Shown here: in pieces, positions 34,999 through 43,748 of the stretch | Layout of the letters: each line of letters starts with the position of its first letter | Numbering within the stretch: the stretch's first letter is position 1 | NCBI GenBank assembly: GCA_016707075.1 | Contig: JADJII010000013.1 | Location: forward strand, 62,001-126,000 | Direction of reading: 5' to 3' | Source of the DNA: Egaibacter danicus | Lineage (GTDB): Bacteria > Pseudomonadota > Gammaproteobacteria > Burkholderiales > Burkholderiaceae_C | Length of the DNA stretch: 64,000 nt | Program-made: the position numbers and the translations under genes | The notes under the pieces: model-generated | What the model saw: the letters and a program-made list of their open reading frames with translations, nothing else | What the model was told of the DNA's origin: nothing | Database searches by the model: none

Positions 34999-36144
34999 AT
35001 GATCCCAAGCACCGCGCCAGTCCCCACATCGTCAATACCCATGTACCTGACCATGAGCCCGCGAATTCGCCGCTCACCCTTTTATGAGGCAACGGTTCGT
35101 GACGGGGTAACCCATTTCACGGTCTACAACAAGATGCTGATGCCGATCTCGTTTGGCAACCTCGAAGCCGAACTGCGCCGCCTGATGACCGGTGTGGCGA
35201 TGTGGGATGTGGCCGTGGAGCGGCAGGTTGAAGTGTCGGGCCCGGACGCGGACAAGCTGGCGCAGTACCTGAGCGCCCGGGATCTGTCCAGCATGAAGGT
35301 TGGTCAGGGTAAGTATGTCGCGATGTGTGACCATCAGGGCCGCATTCTGAATGACCCGGTACTGCTGAAATTGTCGGATCGCTACTGGTTTTCGCTGGCT
35401 GACAGCGACATGCTGTTGTGGGTGCGTGCGGTTGCAGCCGAGCGGGGGTTTGACGTCGAGGTGTGCGAGCCCGATGTTTCGCCGCTGGCCATACAGGGCC
35501 CCAAAGCGGAAGACCTTGTGGCCAAGCTGTTTGGTGAATCCATCCGCGCCATTCGTTACTTTGGCTGTGTGGAAACCGGGCTGAAAGATATTCCGCTGGT
35601 CCTGTGCCGCTCTGGCTGGAGCAAACAGGGCGGGTTCGAGTTGTTTCTGCGCGATGGCTCAAAAGGCGAAGCCTTATGGAATCTGGTCAAGGAAGCCGGA
35701 CAGCCTTTTGGCATCGGACCCGGCGCCCCCAATCACATTGAACGGGTGGAAAGCGGGCTGCTGTCCTGGGGAGGCGACACGACGCCCGACAGCAACCCGT
35801 TTGAGGCCAACATGGGCAAGTATGTGGACGTCAACACCAGTGTGGATTACATCGGCAAGGCAGCGTTGCAAAAGGTGGCAGCCGAGGGCCCGAAGCGTTT
35901 GTTTGTGGGATTGCTGCTCGATGGGGACGCACCTTCGGCCTGGCCATTGACGGAGCGTACGCCGGTGACAGCCAATGGCAAACCGGTCGGGACCATGTCT
36001 GCGGTGGTGTTTTCTCCGAGGTTGGGTCGAACCATTGGTCTGGGCCAGATTGATCGGCTCACAGTGGAGTCCGGCGCGAAACTGGAAGTGCACTCGCCCA
36101 ACGGCCTTCAGGGCGCGGTGACGGCACAGTTGCCTTTTATCTGA
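34999..36144 (+). CDS. DmdA-like aminomethyltransferase-fold protein (candidate DMSP demethylase)
   Basis: A 381-residue GcvT-family protein. It has segments that I recall from DmdA and close relatives: MSPRIRRSPFYEATV, DVAVERQVEVSGPDA, WFSLADSDMLLW, VSPLAIQGPKAEDLVAKLF, RSGWSKQGGFE and RVESGLLSWGGD. DmdA moves a methyl group from dimethylsulfoniopropionate to tetrahydrofolate; relatives handle other methylated compounds. ATG at 34999 is chosen, with 35053 an alternative. No other gene is in its unit; the next gene is convergent. Downstream pathway genes (ligase and acyl-CoA dehydrogenase types) occur 6-19 kb away. Substrate not proven. Confidence 0.6.
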   Translation: MIPSTAPVPTSSIPMYLTMSPRIRRSPFYEATVRDGVTHFTVYNKMLMPISFGNLEAELRRLMTGVAMWDVAVERQVEVSGPDADKLAQYLSARDLSSMKVGQGKYVAMCDHQGRILNDPVLLKLSDRYWFSLADSDMLLWVRAVAAERGFDVEVCEPDVSPLAIQGPKAEDLVAKLFGESIRAIRYFGCVETGLKDIPLVLCRSGWSKQGGFELFLRDGSKGEALWNLVKEAGQPFGIGPGAPNHIERVESGLLSWGGDTTPDSNPFEANMGKYVDVNTSVDYIGKAALQKVAAEGPKRLFVGLLLDGDAPSAWPLTERTPVTANGKPVGTMSAVVFSPRLGRTIGLGQIDRLTVESGAKLEVHSPNGLQGAVTAQLPFI

Positions 36145-36175
36145 GGAATGGATCTGAGGGCTATCCTGCCCGCAG

Positions 36176-37087
36176 TCAGGCCTCTCGCAAGGCCTTCCGC
36201 AGGGCCACCCCTATCTCCGGTTTGTCGGCAAACGGGTCGGTCGGGTTGCGCGCCAGCATGATGTCTTCCATGCGCGTTTGCACCGACTTGATAGCTTTGG
36301 GGTGGCTGTAGATGTAGAACTGGTTGGCCGCGACGGCGTTGAACACCAGCTGCGCCACGTCTGCAGCGGTGACCTTGCCGGAGCCCACTGCCTTGTCGGT
36401 ATTGGCCTGGCCTATGAGCTGGCTTTTGGTGAGTTTGGTTACCGGCTCTGTCATGTCAGCCGGGCGGTTGCGATGGCTCTGGCTGATGCCGGTGGGCACG
36501 AAAAACGGGCACAACACACTGGCGCTGATCTGGTCAGTGACCAGTGACAAATCCTGATAGAGCGTTTCACTCAGCGACACCACGGCATGTTTGCTGACGT
36601 TGTAGACGCCCATGTTGGGCGCGTTAAGCAGCCCGGCCATGCTGGCGGTGTTGACGATGTGGCCCTGATACGCGGCATCTTTCTGGGCGGCTTCCAGCAT
36701 CATGGGTGTGAACACGCGCACGCCGTGGGCCACACCCATCAGGTTCACGCCGAGCACCCATTCCCAGTCTTTCAGCGTGTTTTCCCAGATCAGGCCACCC
36801 GCGCCGACACCGGCGTTGTTGAACACCAGATGCGGCGCGCCAAAACGCTGCTGCACGGCACGGCCCATAACCTCTACCTCGTCAGCTTTGGACACGTCGA
36901 GTTGCACGGCCAGCACCTGGGCACCCGCTGCCTGCATCTCGGCGGTGGCCTTGGCGAGTGCGTCGTGCTGGACGTCGGCCAGCACCAGATTCATGCCCAG
37001 CTTCGCCCCAATGCGGGCGCACTCCAGACCAAAGCCGGAACCTGCGCCCGTCAACACAGCGGTTTTGTTTTTGAAATCAGTAATCAC
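36176..37087 (-). CDS. SDR-family oxidoreductase
   Basis: A 303-residue short-chain dehydrogenase: NAD-binding TGAGSGFGLECA, LVFNNAGVGAGG and catalytic YNVSKHAV (Tyr-x-x-x-Lys). A C-terminal extension of about 40 residues is longer than in minimal SDRs. Substrate unknown; the neighbourhood suggests a hydroxyacyl or lipid-like compound. It ends the minus-strand run of acyl-CoA genes and follows elaA by 51 bases. Confidence 0.9.
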   Translation of the reverse strand: MITDFKNKTAVLTGAGSGFGLECARIGAKLGMNLVLADVQHDALAKATAEMQAAGAQVLAVQLDVSKADEVEVMGRAVQQRFGAPHLVFNNAGVGAGGLIWENTLKDWEWVLGVNLMGVAHGVRVFTPMMLEAAQKDAAYQGHIVNTASMAGLLNAPNMGVYNVSKHAVVSLSETLYQDLSLVTDQISASVLCPFFVPTGISQSHRNRPADMTEPVTKLTKSQLIGQANTDKAVGSGKVTAADVAQLVFNAVAANQFYIYSHPKAIKSVQTRMEDIMLARNPTDPFADKPEIGVALRKALREA

Positions 37088-37138
37088 CAGAAAACTCCAG
37101 GGTTCAGTGAACGTTCAGTATTAGCTTGAGGCTTGGGA

Positions 37139-37606
37139 TCAGGTCTCCGGCTTCCAGACCATTTCCAGATGGTCGATACCGTCTTCGACATACGGCACAC
37201 CCACATCTACAAAGCCGTGGCCGCTGTAATAGGCTTTCAGCCGCGCCTGCGCACCGATGCGAATGGGCTGCGGCCCCCACAACGCGCAGACCGACGACAC
37301 CGCCTGTTGTATCAGCAAATGCCCCAAACCACTGCCACGTGCGAGACTGCGCGTGACCACACGGCCAATGGTGGCCTCGGCAAATTTGACGCCTGCGGGG
37401 AAACAGCGGGCGTAGGCCACGAGCTGGTTGTTTTGGGTGCCCAGCAGATGCATGGCCTGATCGTCTGCGCCGTCAATGTCCTGAAACACGCAGTTTTGCT
37501 CCACCACAAACACCTCGCTTCGCAGCTGCAATACGTCATGCAGCTCACGCACACTCAAGGCGTCAAAGGCTGCCAGCTTCCATTCAATCGCCACCCTGGG
37601 ATTCAT
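37139..37606 (-). CDS. elaA: ElaA-like GNAT acetyltransferase
   Basis: A 155-residue GNAT protein: LQLRSEVFVVEQNCVFQDID, IGRVVTRSLARGSGLGHLLI (acetyl-CoA loop) and IGAQARLKAYYSGHGFVDVG are diagnostic of ElaA. Substrate unknown. It overlaps the AidB-like gene by four bases and is probably translated with it. A related GNAT domain is fused to the thioesterase at 8169-9075. Confidence 0.9.
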   Translation of the reverse strand: MNPRVAIEWKLAAFDALSVRELHDVLQLRSEVFVVEQNCVFQDIDGADDQAMHLLGTQNNQLVAYARCFPAGVKFAEATIGRVVTRSLARGSGLGHLLIQQAVSSVCALWGPQPIRIGAQARLKAYYSGHGFVDVGVPYVEDGIDHLEMVWKPET

Positions 37607-39252
37607 CGGGGCAGCGCCCGCTGAATGATGGCGTCAAAGTCCATGCCACTGCCCAGCGTGCCAAAGGCGTAGCCCCAGTTGCCGGCGAGGCGCGAATCAC
37701 AAAACGCACCAAACACGGCAGCCGGAGCGGTCTGGTACAGCAGGGCGGCTTGTACCGCCAGTGCCACGTCTTGCGCCAGCCGTCGCGCTTCCAGCTCGGT
37801 GGCCATTTCCTCGACCCGCACCGGCAGTGACACCGCCAGCCGGTCCAGCGCCGGGTGCGCTCCGACAGCCGGGGCCAACTCCACCGCCAGATGTGCCGCC
37901 GCATCGCTCTTGCGCAAAGCGCGCAGCAGGTCGATTGCCATGATGTTGCCCGCGCCTTCCCAGATGGAATTCAGCGGCATCTCGCGGTAAATGCGGGCCA
38001 TGATGCCCTCGCCGCCCTCTTCCACATAGCCATTGCCGCCCAGACATTCCATGGCTTCCTGCGCGAAGTGGCTGCCGCGCTTGCAGATCCAGAACTTGGC
38101 AATGGGCGTCAACAGACGTGCCATGGCCTGCTCATGCGGGTCATTTAGATGGTCAAAAGCACGTGCAAGCCTCATGGACAGTGCGCAAGCAGCTTCACTT
38201 TCGATAGCAAGATCAGCCAGCACATTGCGCATCAGCGGTTGATCCATCAGCGGTTTGCCGAATGCATGGCGCTGCGCCGTGTGGTTCAGCGCCAGACTCA
38301 GTGCCTGACGCATCAGGCCGCTGGTGCCCAGGGCGCAGTCCAGCCGCGTGAGCGTGCCCATCTCCAGAATCTGCGAAATGCCGCGGCCTTCCTCGCCCAC
38401 CAGCCAGGCGGTCGCGCCATGAAACTCGACCTCGGAGCTGGCATTGGCCTTGTTGCCCAGCTTGTCCTTGAGCCGCTGAATGTGCAGCTGATTCAGGCTT
38501 GCGTCTGGCAAGACGCGCGGCAGGAACAGGCACGACAGTCCGCTGGGGGTTTGTGCCAGGATCAAAAAGGCATCACACATGGGCGCCGAAAAAAACCACT
38601 TGTGGCCGGTCACCACGTAGCGCTGGCCCCAGTTGTCAGTTCCGTCCAGAACCGCCTTTGTCGTGTTGGCGCGCACGTCAGAACCGCCCTGCTTCTCGGT
38701 CATGCCCATGCCCATCGTCACGCCCGGCTTGTTGCGCCACAACGTGAGCGTAGGGTCATAAGCGCGGCTGCTCAACTGGGGGCTCCAGTCGGCATTCAGC
38801 GCCGGGTTACCCCGCAGCGCCGGGGTCACGGCGTAGGTCATGGAAATGGGGCACAGCGTGGAGGGCTCCAGCTCGGTGAACAGCATGAACCCGGCCGCAC
38901 GGAGTTGGTGGGCATGACCTGTGGCTTGAGACGCTTCAGACCACGGCGTGCCATGCAGCCCGGCGGACACGGATGCTGCCATCAAGGTATGGTAACTGGG
39001 GTGAAATTCCACCTGATCCACGCGTCGCCCGAAGCGGTCATGACTGAGCAGCACCGGGGTGTGCACATTGGCGAGCCGGGCATGGGTCTGCATTTCTGCG
39101 GAGCCCAGCTTCGCGCCCAGCTGGGTGAGCGACGTGGTGTCCAATGACGGGGCGTTGAACTTCAGCGCCGCCTGCAAGGCCCGGTTGGTGGTGAACAGGT
39201 TGTAGTTGACCAGCGGCTCGGGCTGGTTGAAGACTTCATGCGTCGTTTGCAT
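37603..39252 (-). CDS. aidB: AidB-like acyl-CoA dehydrogenase
   Basis: A 549-residue flavoprotein matching E. coli AidB in length and layout: NQPEPLVNYNLFTTNRALQ at the N-terminus, MTEKQGGSDVRANTT, TGHKWFFSAPMCDAFLILAQ and the catalytic glutamate region LNSIWEGAGNIMAIDL. AidB reduces DNA alkylation damage and has isovaleryl-CoA dehydrogenase activity; here the beta-oxidation context points to the metabolic role. It overlaps elaA by four bases. Confidence 0.9.
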   Translation of the reverse strand: MQTTHEVFNQPEPLVNYNLFTTNRALQAALKFNAPSLDTTSLTQLGAKLGSAEMQTHARLANVHTPVLLSHDRFGRRVDQVEFHPSYHTLMAASVSAGLHGTPWSEASQATGHAHQLRAAGFMLFTELEPSTLCPISMTYAVTPALRGNPALNADWSPQLSSRAYDPTLTLWRNKPGVTMGMGMTEKQGGSDVRANTTKAVLDGTDNWGQRYVVTGHKWFFSAPMCDAFLILAQTPSGLSCLFLPRVLPDASLNQLHIQRLKDKLGNKANASSEVEFHGATAWLVGEEGRGISQILEMGTLTRLDCALGTSGLMRQALSLALNHTAQRHAFGKPLMDQPLMRNVLADLAIESEAACALSMRLARAFDHLNDPHEQAMARLLTPIAKFWICKRGSHFAQEAMECLGGNGYVEEGGEGIMARIYREMPLNSIWEGAGNIMAIDLLRALRKSDAAAHLAVELAPAVGAHPALDRLAVSLPVRVEEMATELEARRLAQDVALAVQAALLYQTAPAAVFGAFCDSRLAGNWGYAFGTLGSGMDFDAIIQRALPR

Positions 39253-39299
39253 CGCCGGCCTCCTGCGCGGGGTATCGCGGGGTTTCGGATGGGTTCAGA

Positions 39300-40316
39300 T
39301 CAGATCAACTTGACCAGCTGCTTGCCAAAGTTTTTGCCCTTGAGCAGGCCCAGAAATGCCTCGGGCGCAGATTCGATGCCCTCGGCGATCGATTCGCGGG
39401 GACGCAGCTTGCCACTGGCCACCAGCGTGCCCAGCTCCTTCAACGCTTCAGGCCAGATCTCCATGTGCTCACCCACGATGAAGCCTTGCACTTTCAGCCG
39501 GTTGGTCAAAATCAGCGCCGGATGGGCCATGGGCATGGGCGCACCATCGTAGCCGGCAATCATGCCGCAAACCGCCATGCGGCCGTGGGCGTTCATGTTG
39601 GCCATCACGGCGTCGAGCACCATCCCGCCCACATTTTCGAAATAGCCATCCACGCCGTTCGGACAGGCGTCCTTGACGGCACGGGTCAACGAACGGAAAT
39701 GCGAATGCTCCTTGTAGTCCACACAGGCATCAAAACCCAGCTCGTGCACCGCGTATTTGCATTTGTCCGGACCACCGGCAATGCCGACCACGCGCAGCCC
39801 GCGCGCCTTGGCCAACGCGCAAAAGGCACTGCCCACAGCGCCAGTAGCGGCGCTGACAACCACCGTATCGCCGGTTTTGGGCTCGCAGATCTTCACCAGG
39901 CCATACCATGCCGTGACGCCCGGCATGCCGACCGCGCCCAAGTAGTGGCTCAGCGGTACATCCGTGACATCGACTTTGCGCAGCACGCCGCGCTGATGGG
40001 TATCAACCACGCTATATTGCTGCCAGCCGCCCATGCCGGCCACCATGTCACCCACCGCAAACTTCGGCGAACGGCTTTCCACCACTTCGCCCACCGTGCC
40101 GCCAATCATCACTTCACCCAGCGGCTGCGGCTGCGCATAACTTTTGCTGTCGCTCATGCGGCCGCGCATGTAGGGGTCCAGACTCAGGTAATGGTGGCGC
40201 ACCAGAACCTGACCGTCCTGCAATTCTGGCGTAGGGGTGGCCACCAGTTTGAAATTGCTGGCCATGGCTTCGCCCTCGGGGCGGTTATCGAGGAGGATCT
40301 GTTTGTTTTGTGGCAT
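39300..40316 (-). CDS. NADP-dependent medium-chain oxidoreductase (leukotriene B4/CurA type)
   Basis: A 338-residue zinc-free MDR enzyme: VRHHYLSLDPYMRGRM, GMPGVTAWYGLVKICEPK, VVSAATGAVGSAFCALAKARG (cofactor site) and YFENVGGMVLDAVMANMN mark the group that reduces the alpha-beta double bond of enones with NADPH. Cytoplasmic. It is part of the minus-strand acyl-CoA cluster but is separated from the PaaI-type thioesterase by a repeat. Substrate unknown. Confidence 0.9.
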   Translation of the reverse strand: MPQNKQILLDNRPEGEAMASNFKLVATPTPELQDGQVLVRHHYLSLDPYMRGRMSDSKSYAQPQPLGEVMIGGTVGEVVESRSPKFAVGDMVAGMGGWQQYSVVDTHQRGVLRKVDVTDVPLSHYLGAVGMPGVTAWYGLVKICEPKTGDTVVVSAATGAVGSAFCALAKARGLRVVGIAGGPDKCKYAVHELGFDACVDYKEHSHFRSLTRAVKDACPNGVDGYFENVGGMVLDAVMANMNAHGRMAVCGMIAGYDGAPMPMAHPALILTNRLKVQGFIVGEHMEIWPEALKELGTLVASGKLRPRESIAEGIESAPEAFLGLLKGKNFGKQLVKLI

Positions 40317-40336
40317 GACTTTGGTCTTTCAATTAG

Positions 40337-40400
40337 CTACCAAATTAATAGCTATCTACGCAATCTGGACAAGGGCTGGAGCCTGATTTCATCAATATTT
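40337..40400 (+). repeat. Interspersed ~65-bp repeat, intergenic copy
   Basis: CTACCAAATTAATAGCTATC, TACGCAATCTGGACAAGGGC and TGGAGCCTGATTTCATCAAT match the family. It lies between the oxidoreductase and thioesterase genes in the gap at 40317-40405. Confidence 0.65.
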
Positions 40401-40405
40401 TTGAA

Positions 40406-40834
40406 TCAATCCGTGGAAATGACGTTCAAACCGTTGCTGGTCCTGGTGCCGGTCGCCAGGCGTTTCACGTACTTGAACGTGCCCGTCGCGTGGGCGCAGG
40501 GTCGGTCTTTTTCATCAAAGAGGGTAGCTTCTGTAAAAGCCAGCGTGGCGGTGCGGTGGATCAGCCGCCCCCTGGCAATCAGCTTGCCCATTGCCGGCTG
40601 CATGAAGCTGGTCTTCATTTCGATGGTGACCACGCCCATGTCTTTCTGGATGCTGCGCGCGGCGACCGCCATGGTGACGTCCAGCAGTGTCATGCTGGCG
40701 CCGCCGTGGGTCACCCCGAATGAATTGAGGTGTTCCGGCTTGGCCTCGTAGCCAATTTCCGACGCGCCCCCGTCGAACAGCCGCAGCTCAAAGCCCAGGT
40801 GATGGACAAACGGAATGTCAACGCCGAATTTCAT
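40406..40834 (-). CDS. PaaI-family acyl-CoA thioesterase
   Basis: A 142-residue hot-dog thioesterase: LNSFGVTHGGASMTLLDVTM contains the HGG-D active-site pattern (helix with the Asp), and TIEMKTSFMQPA follows. It hydrolyses a CoA ester, probably to relieve CoA trapping in the adjoining beta-oxidation pathway. The start lies six bases after the SDR stop, so the genes are co-transcribed. Confidence 0.88.
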   Translation of the reverse strand: MKFGVDIPFVHHLGFELRLFDGGASEIGYEAKPEHLNSFGVTHGGASMTLLDVTMAVAARSIQKDMGVVTIEMKTSFMQPAMGKLIARGRLIHRTATLAFTEATLFDEKDRPCAHATGTFKYVKRLATGTRTSNGLNVISTD

Positions 40835-40840
40835 GGTGTT

Positions 40841-41632
40841 TCAGCCACCGGTCACGATGCTGACGCCACCGTCCACCGCCAGCCACTGGCCGGTGATGTG
40901 TTTGCCAGCATCCGACGCGTAGAGCAAGGTCAGGCCTTTCAGGTCTTCGTCATCGCCCAGGCGGCCCAGCGGCGCATGAGAGGCCAGCTTGTCTTCACCC
41001 AATGCCTTGAGCGTACCAACGGTCATCCTGCTGGGGAAAAAGCCCGGACAGATGGCATTGACGGTGATGTTGTACCTGCCCCATTCCGCCGCCAGTGCCC
41101 GCGTGAAATTGATCACAGCGCCTTTGGACGTGTTGTAGGCAATAGTCTGCATGCCCGACGGGTTTCCACCCAGACCTGCGATGGATGCAATATTAATGAT
41201 GCGCCCGCTTATGCGCCCGATCATGCTGTGTTTGGCAATGTGCTGGCTGAGGATGAAGTAACCGCGGATGTTGACATTCATCACCTTGTCCCAGGCCTCT
41301 ACCGGGTGGTCTTCTGCCGGAGCCCCCCAGGCGGCACCCGCGTTGTTGACCAGAATGTCCACAGGGCCCATGCGCTGCAGCGTCTCATCCGCCAGACGGC
41401 GAATGTCGGCCTCCTTCGCGCAGTCGGCAGCAATCCACCGGGCGTCGATACCTGCGGCCTGCAACTCGGCAACGGCCTGCTCCAGGTCGTCGGCTTTGCG
41501 CGAGCTCAACATGATGCGCGCGCCCGCCTCGCCCAGCGCATGCGCCATCTGCAGGCCCAACCCGCGGGAGCCGCCGGTGACCAGCGCGGTTTTGCCCTTG
41601 AGGTCGAACAATTGTTGAACAGTACGTGTCAT
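40841..41632 (-). CDS. SDR-family oxidoreductase
   Basis: A 263-residue short-chain dehydrogenase: ALVTGGSRGLGLQMAHALGE, VDILVNNAGAAWG, catalytic Ser near IINIASIAG and YNTSKGAVINF (Tyr-x-x-x-Lys). Likely a 3-hydroxyacyl or related alcohol dehydrogenase, given the neighbours. ATG at 41632 overlaps the stop of the small membrane-protein gene by four bases, which settles the start; a longer frame to 41890 runs through that gene. Confidence 0.9.
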   Translation of the reverse strand: MTRTVQQLFDLKGKTALVTGGSRGLGLQMAHALGEAGARIMLSSRKADDLEQAVAELQAAGIDARWIAADCAKEADIRRLADETLQRMGPVDILVNNAGAAWGAPAEDHPVEAWDKVMNVNIRGYFILSQHIAKHSMIGRISGRIINIASIAGLGGNPSGMQTIAYNTSKGAVINFTRALAAEWGRYNITVNAICPGFFPSRMTVGTLKALGEDKLASHAPLGRLGDDEDLKGLTLLYASDAGKHITGQWLAVDGGVSIVTGG

Positions 41633-41862
41633 TTTTTGTCCTCTTCGCGCAGGCGCGAGCGAACGTAGATCAGTACCACGCCAACCGCAGCGACCACCAC
41701 GCCCGCGATGGATACCGTGGAGCCACTCTCCGCACCGCCGCGCTCCATGAACACGCCCAGTATCACGGCCATCAGCCCGCCGTAGATCAGGGTCCAGATC
41801 AGTCGTTCCAGACGCATCAGCCCGACATGGGCAGTACCGTTGTATCGTTTGAAAAAAGCCAT
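41629..41862 (-). CDS. Small membrane protein between acyl-CoA dehydrogenase and SDR
   Basis: A 77-residue protein with two transmembrane helices (LIWTLIYGGLMAVILGVFM and SIAGVVVAAVGVVLIYV) and a basic C-terminus (RSRLREEDKK). It touches the acyl-CoA dehydrogenase stop and overlaps the SDR start by four bases, so it belongs to the operon. I do not recognise a characterised family; a role in assembly or membrane tethering is a guess only. Confidence 0.7.
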   Translation of the reverse strand: MAFFKRYNGTAHVGLMRLERLIWTLIYGGLMAVILGVFMERGGAESGSTVSIAGVVVAAVGVVLIYVRSRLREEDKK

Positions 41863-43724
41863 TAGAAAGATTCCTCGGGAAAGTCAGCACAGGTCATGTC
41901 GCGGCGCTCCACCACGCCCAGCCAGGCCGCTATTTTAGGCAGTTCATACTGATAAAAATACCGTGCAGCCCCCAGTCTACCTGCGTGAGAAGCTACTGAT
42001 TTGGTAGCATCCTGTTCCTGGCTGGTGATGCTGGCCAACGCCACATCCAGCCAGATCCAGGCCAGCACCACATGACCGAAGGCCTGCATGTAGGGTACCG
42101 CATTCGGCAGCGCTTCGGCAGGATTTCCGGTTGCCCAGGCTGCTTCGGTCGCAGCGGCCACGTGCTGCAGCGCCTGCCCCAGCGCCTTGGCGTGATCAGC
42201 CAGTTCGGGCCGCGACTGCGCCCGGGCCACGGTGGCCTGCATGCGCTCACCCAGCAATGTCAAACCGCGCCCACCCTCCATCAGCACCTTGCGCCCCAGC
42301 AGATCCATACCCTGAATGCCGTGAGTGCCTTCGTGAATCATGTTCAGGCGGTTGTCGCGCCAGTATTGCTCCACCGGAAAATCCCGCGTGTAGCCGTAGC
42401 CGCCATGGATCTGGATGGCCAGCGAGTTGGCTTCCAGACACCATTCGCTGGGCCAGCTTTTGGCAATGGGCGTGAGTACCTCCAGCAACAGACGGGCGTC
42501 GTCGGCAGACTGCGTGTCCCCCGTGCGCTGCTCATCCACCAGCCGGGCGCAATACAGCTCCAGTGCCAGCGCACCTTCGCAATAGGACTTTTGTGCCAGC
42601 AGCATGCGCTTGACGTCGGCATGTTCAATGATGCACGACTGAGGTTGTGAGGCGTCTTTGCCAGTCTTGACCACCGAAGCGTTCAGGGCCTTGACGGCCC
42701 GCCCTTGCGGACGATTTTTGGCGTAATCCAGCGACGCGTAATAGCCCGCCATGCCCAGCATGGTGGCCGCCGTGCCCACACCAATGCGTGCCTCATTCAT
42801 CATGTGGAACATGCAGCGCAGGCCTTCGTGCGGTTTGCCCACCAGATAACCCACGGCACCAGCCTGCCCATTTACCGGGTACTTGCCTTCGCCAAAATTC
42901 AACAGGGTGTTGGTGGTACCGCGCCAGCCCAGCTTGTGGTTCAGGCCGGCCAGTGCCACATCGTTGCGCTCGCCGGTCAGATCACCCTGCTCATTCACCA
43001 TTTTTTTGGGCACGATGAAGAGCGAAATGCCTCTCGTACCGGAGATCAGTTTGCCGTCTGGCCCCGGAATCTTGGCCAGCACCAGATGGATGATGTTCTC
43101 GGTAAGCTCGTGCTCGCCCGACGAAATCCACATCTTGTTGCCCTTGAGGCGGTAGCGCGGGCCGAGTGGATCGGCCTCGAAGTCATCACCATCCGGCAGA
43201 GCCCGTGTCGTGATGTCCGACAGGCTGGAGCCGGCCTGCGGCTCGCTCAGGCACATGGTGCCCGCCCAGCGACCGGCCAGTTCGTTTTTGGCAAACACTT
43301 CTTTTTGCGTGGCAGTGCCGTGCACCAGCAACAGGTTGGCATTGCCCACCGTCAGCAGGTTGCTGCCTATGCTGACCGAGGCCAGCGCAAAAAAGGCGTT
43401 GGCTGATGCATTGACGGTGTAAGGCAGCTGCATGCCGCCAATCTCATAGTCCTGGGCAGCGGCCAGCATGCCGGTTTCCACGTAGGCCTTGTGGGCATCG
43501 TGGGTGGCCTGCGGCAGGATGACCTTTTCACCGTCAAAGTGCGGCTCCTGCATATCGACCAGGCGATTGAACGGCGCGTATTTTTCACGTGCCACGCGTT
43601 CACAGGTGTCAAACACCGCGTCAAAGGTCTCGCGCGAGTGGTCTGAAAACCGCTCACGTTGCGTCAGCGTCTCTGCCTGGAGCCAGTCGTAGAGCAGGAA
43701 ATCCAGCGTGGGGCGAAGGCTCAT
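41862..43724 (-). CDS. Acyl-CoA dehydrogenase of the large, C-terminal-domain type (DmdC-like)
   Basis: A 620-residue flavoprotein. It has SLRPTLDFLLYDWLQAETLT, CLSEPQAGSSLSDITTRALP, GYGYTRDFPVEQYWRDNRLN and the catalytic glutamate in MIHEGTHGIQGMDLLGRK. The added C-terminal domain of about 130 residues identifies the subgroup that includes 3-methylmercaptopropionyl-CoA dehydrogenase DmdC, but fatty acyl-CoA dehydrogenases of this shape are common in beta-oxidation clusters. Residues about 571-591 (DATKSVASHAGRLGAARY) come from an inserted interspersed repeat. It precedes the small membrane protein. Confidence 0.88.
   Translation of the reverse strand: MSLRPTLDFLLYDWLQAETLTQRERFSDHSRETFDAVFDTCERVAREKYAPFNRLVDMQEPHFDGEKVILPQATHDAHKAYVETGMLAAAQDYEIGGMQLPYTVNASANAFFALASVSIGSNLLTVGNANLLLVHGTATQKEVFAKNELAGRWAGTMCLSEPQAGSSLSDITTRALPDGDDFEADPLGPRYRLKGNKMWISSGEHELTENIIHLVLAKIPGPDGKLISGTRGISLFIVPKKMVNEQGDLTGERNDVALAGLNHKLGWRGTTNTLLNFGEGKYPVNGQAGAVGYLVGKPHEGLRCMFHMMNEARIGVGTAATMLGMAGYYASLDYAKNRPQGRAVKALNASVVKTGKDASQPQSCIIEHADVKRMLLAQKSYCEGALALELYCARLVDEQRTGDTQSADDARLLLEVLTPIAKSWPSEWCLEANSLAIQIHGGYGYTRDFPVEQYWRDNRLNMIHEGTHGIQGMDLLGRKVLMEGGRGLTLLGERMQATVARAQSRPELADHAKALGQALQHVAAATEAAWATGNPAEALPNAVPYMQAFGHVVLAWIWLDVALASITSQEQDATKSVASHAGRLGAARYFYQYELPKIAAWLGVVERRDMTCADFPEESF
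41950..42010 (-). repeat. Interspersed ~65-bp repeat inside the acyl-CoA dehydrogenase gene
   Basis: On the minus strand it reads GCTACCAAATCAGTAGCTTC, TCACGCAGGTAGACTGGGGG and CTGCACGGTATTTTT, matching the family. It is in frame and in the same phase as the ygfZ and DUF1223 copies. Confidence 0.65.
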
Positions 43725-43748
43725 GGCTCGGCGTTTCGCGGGGAATGG

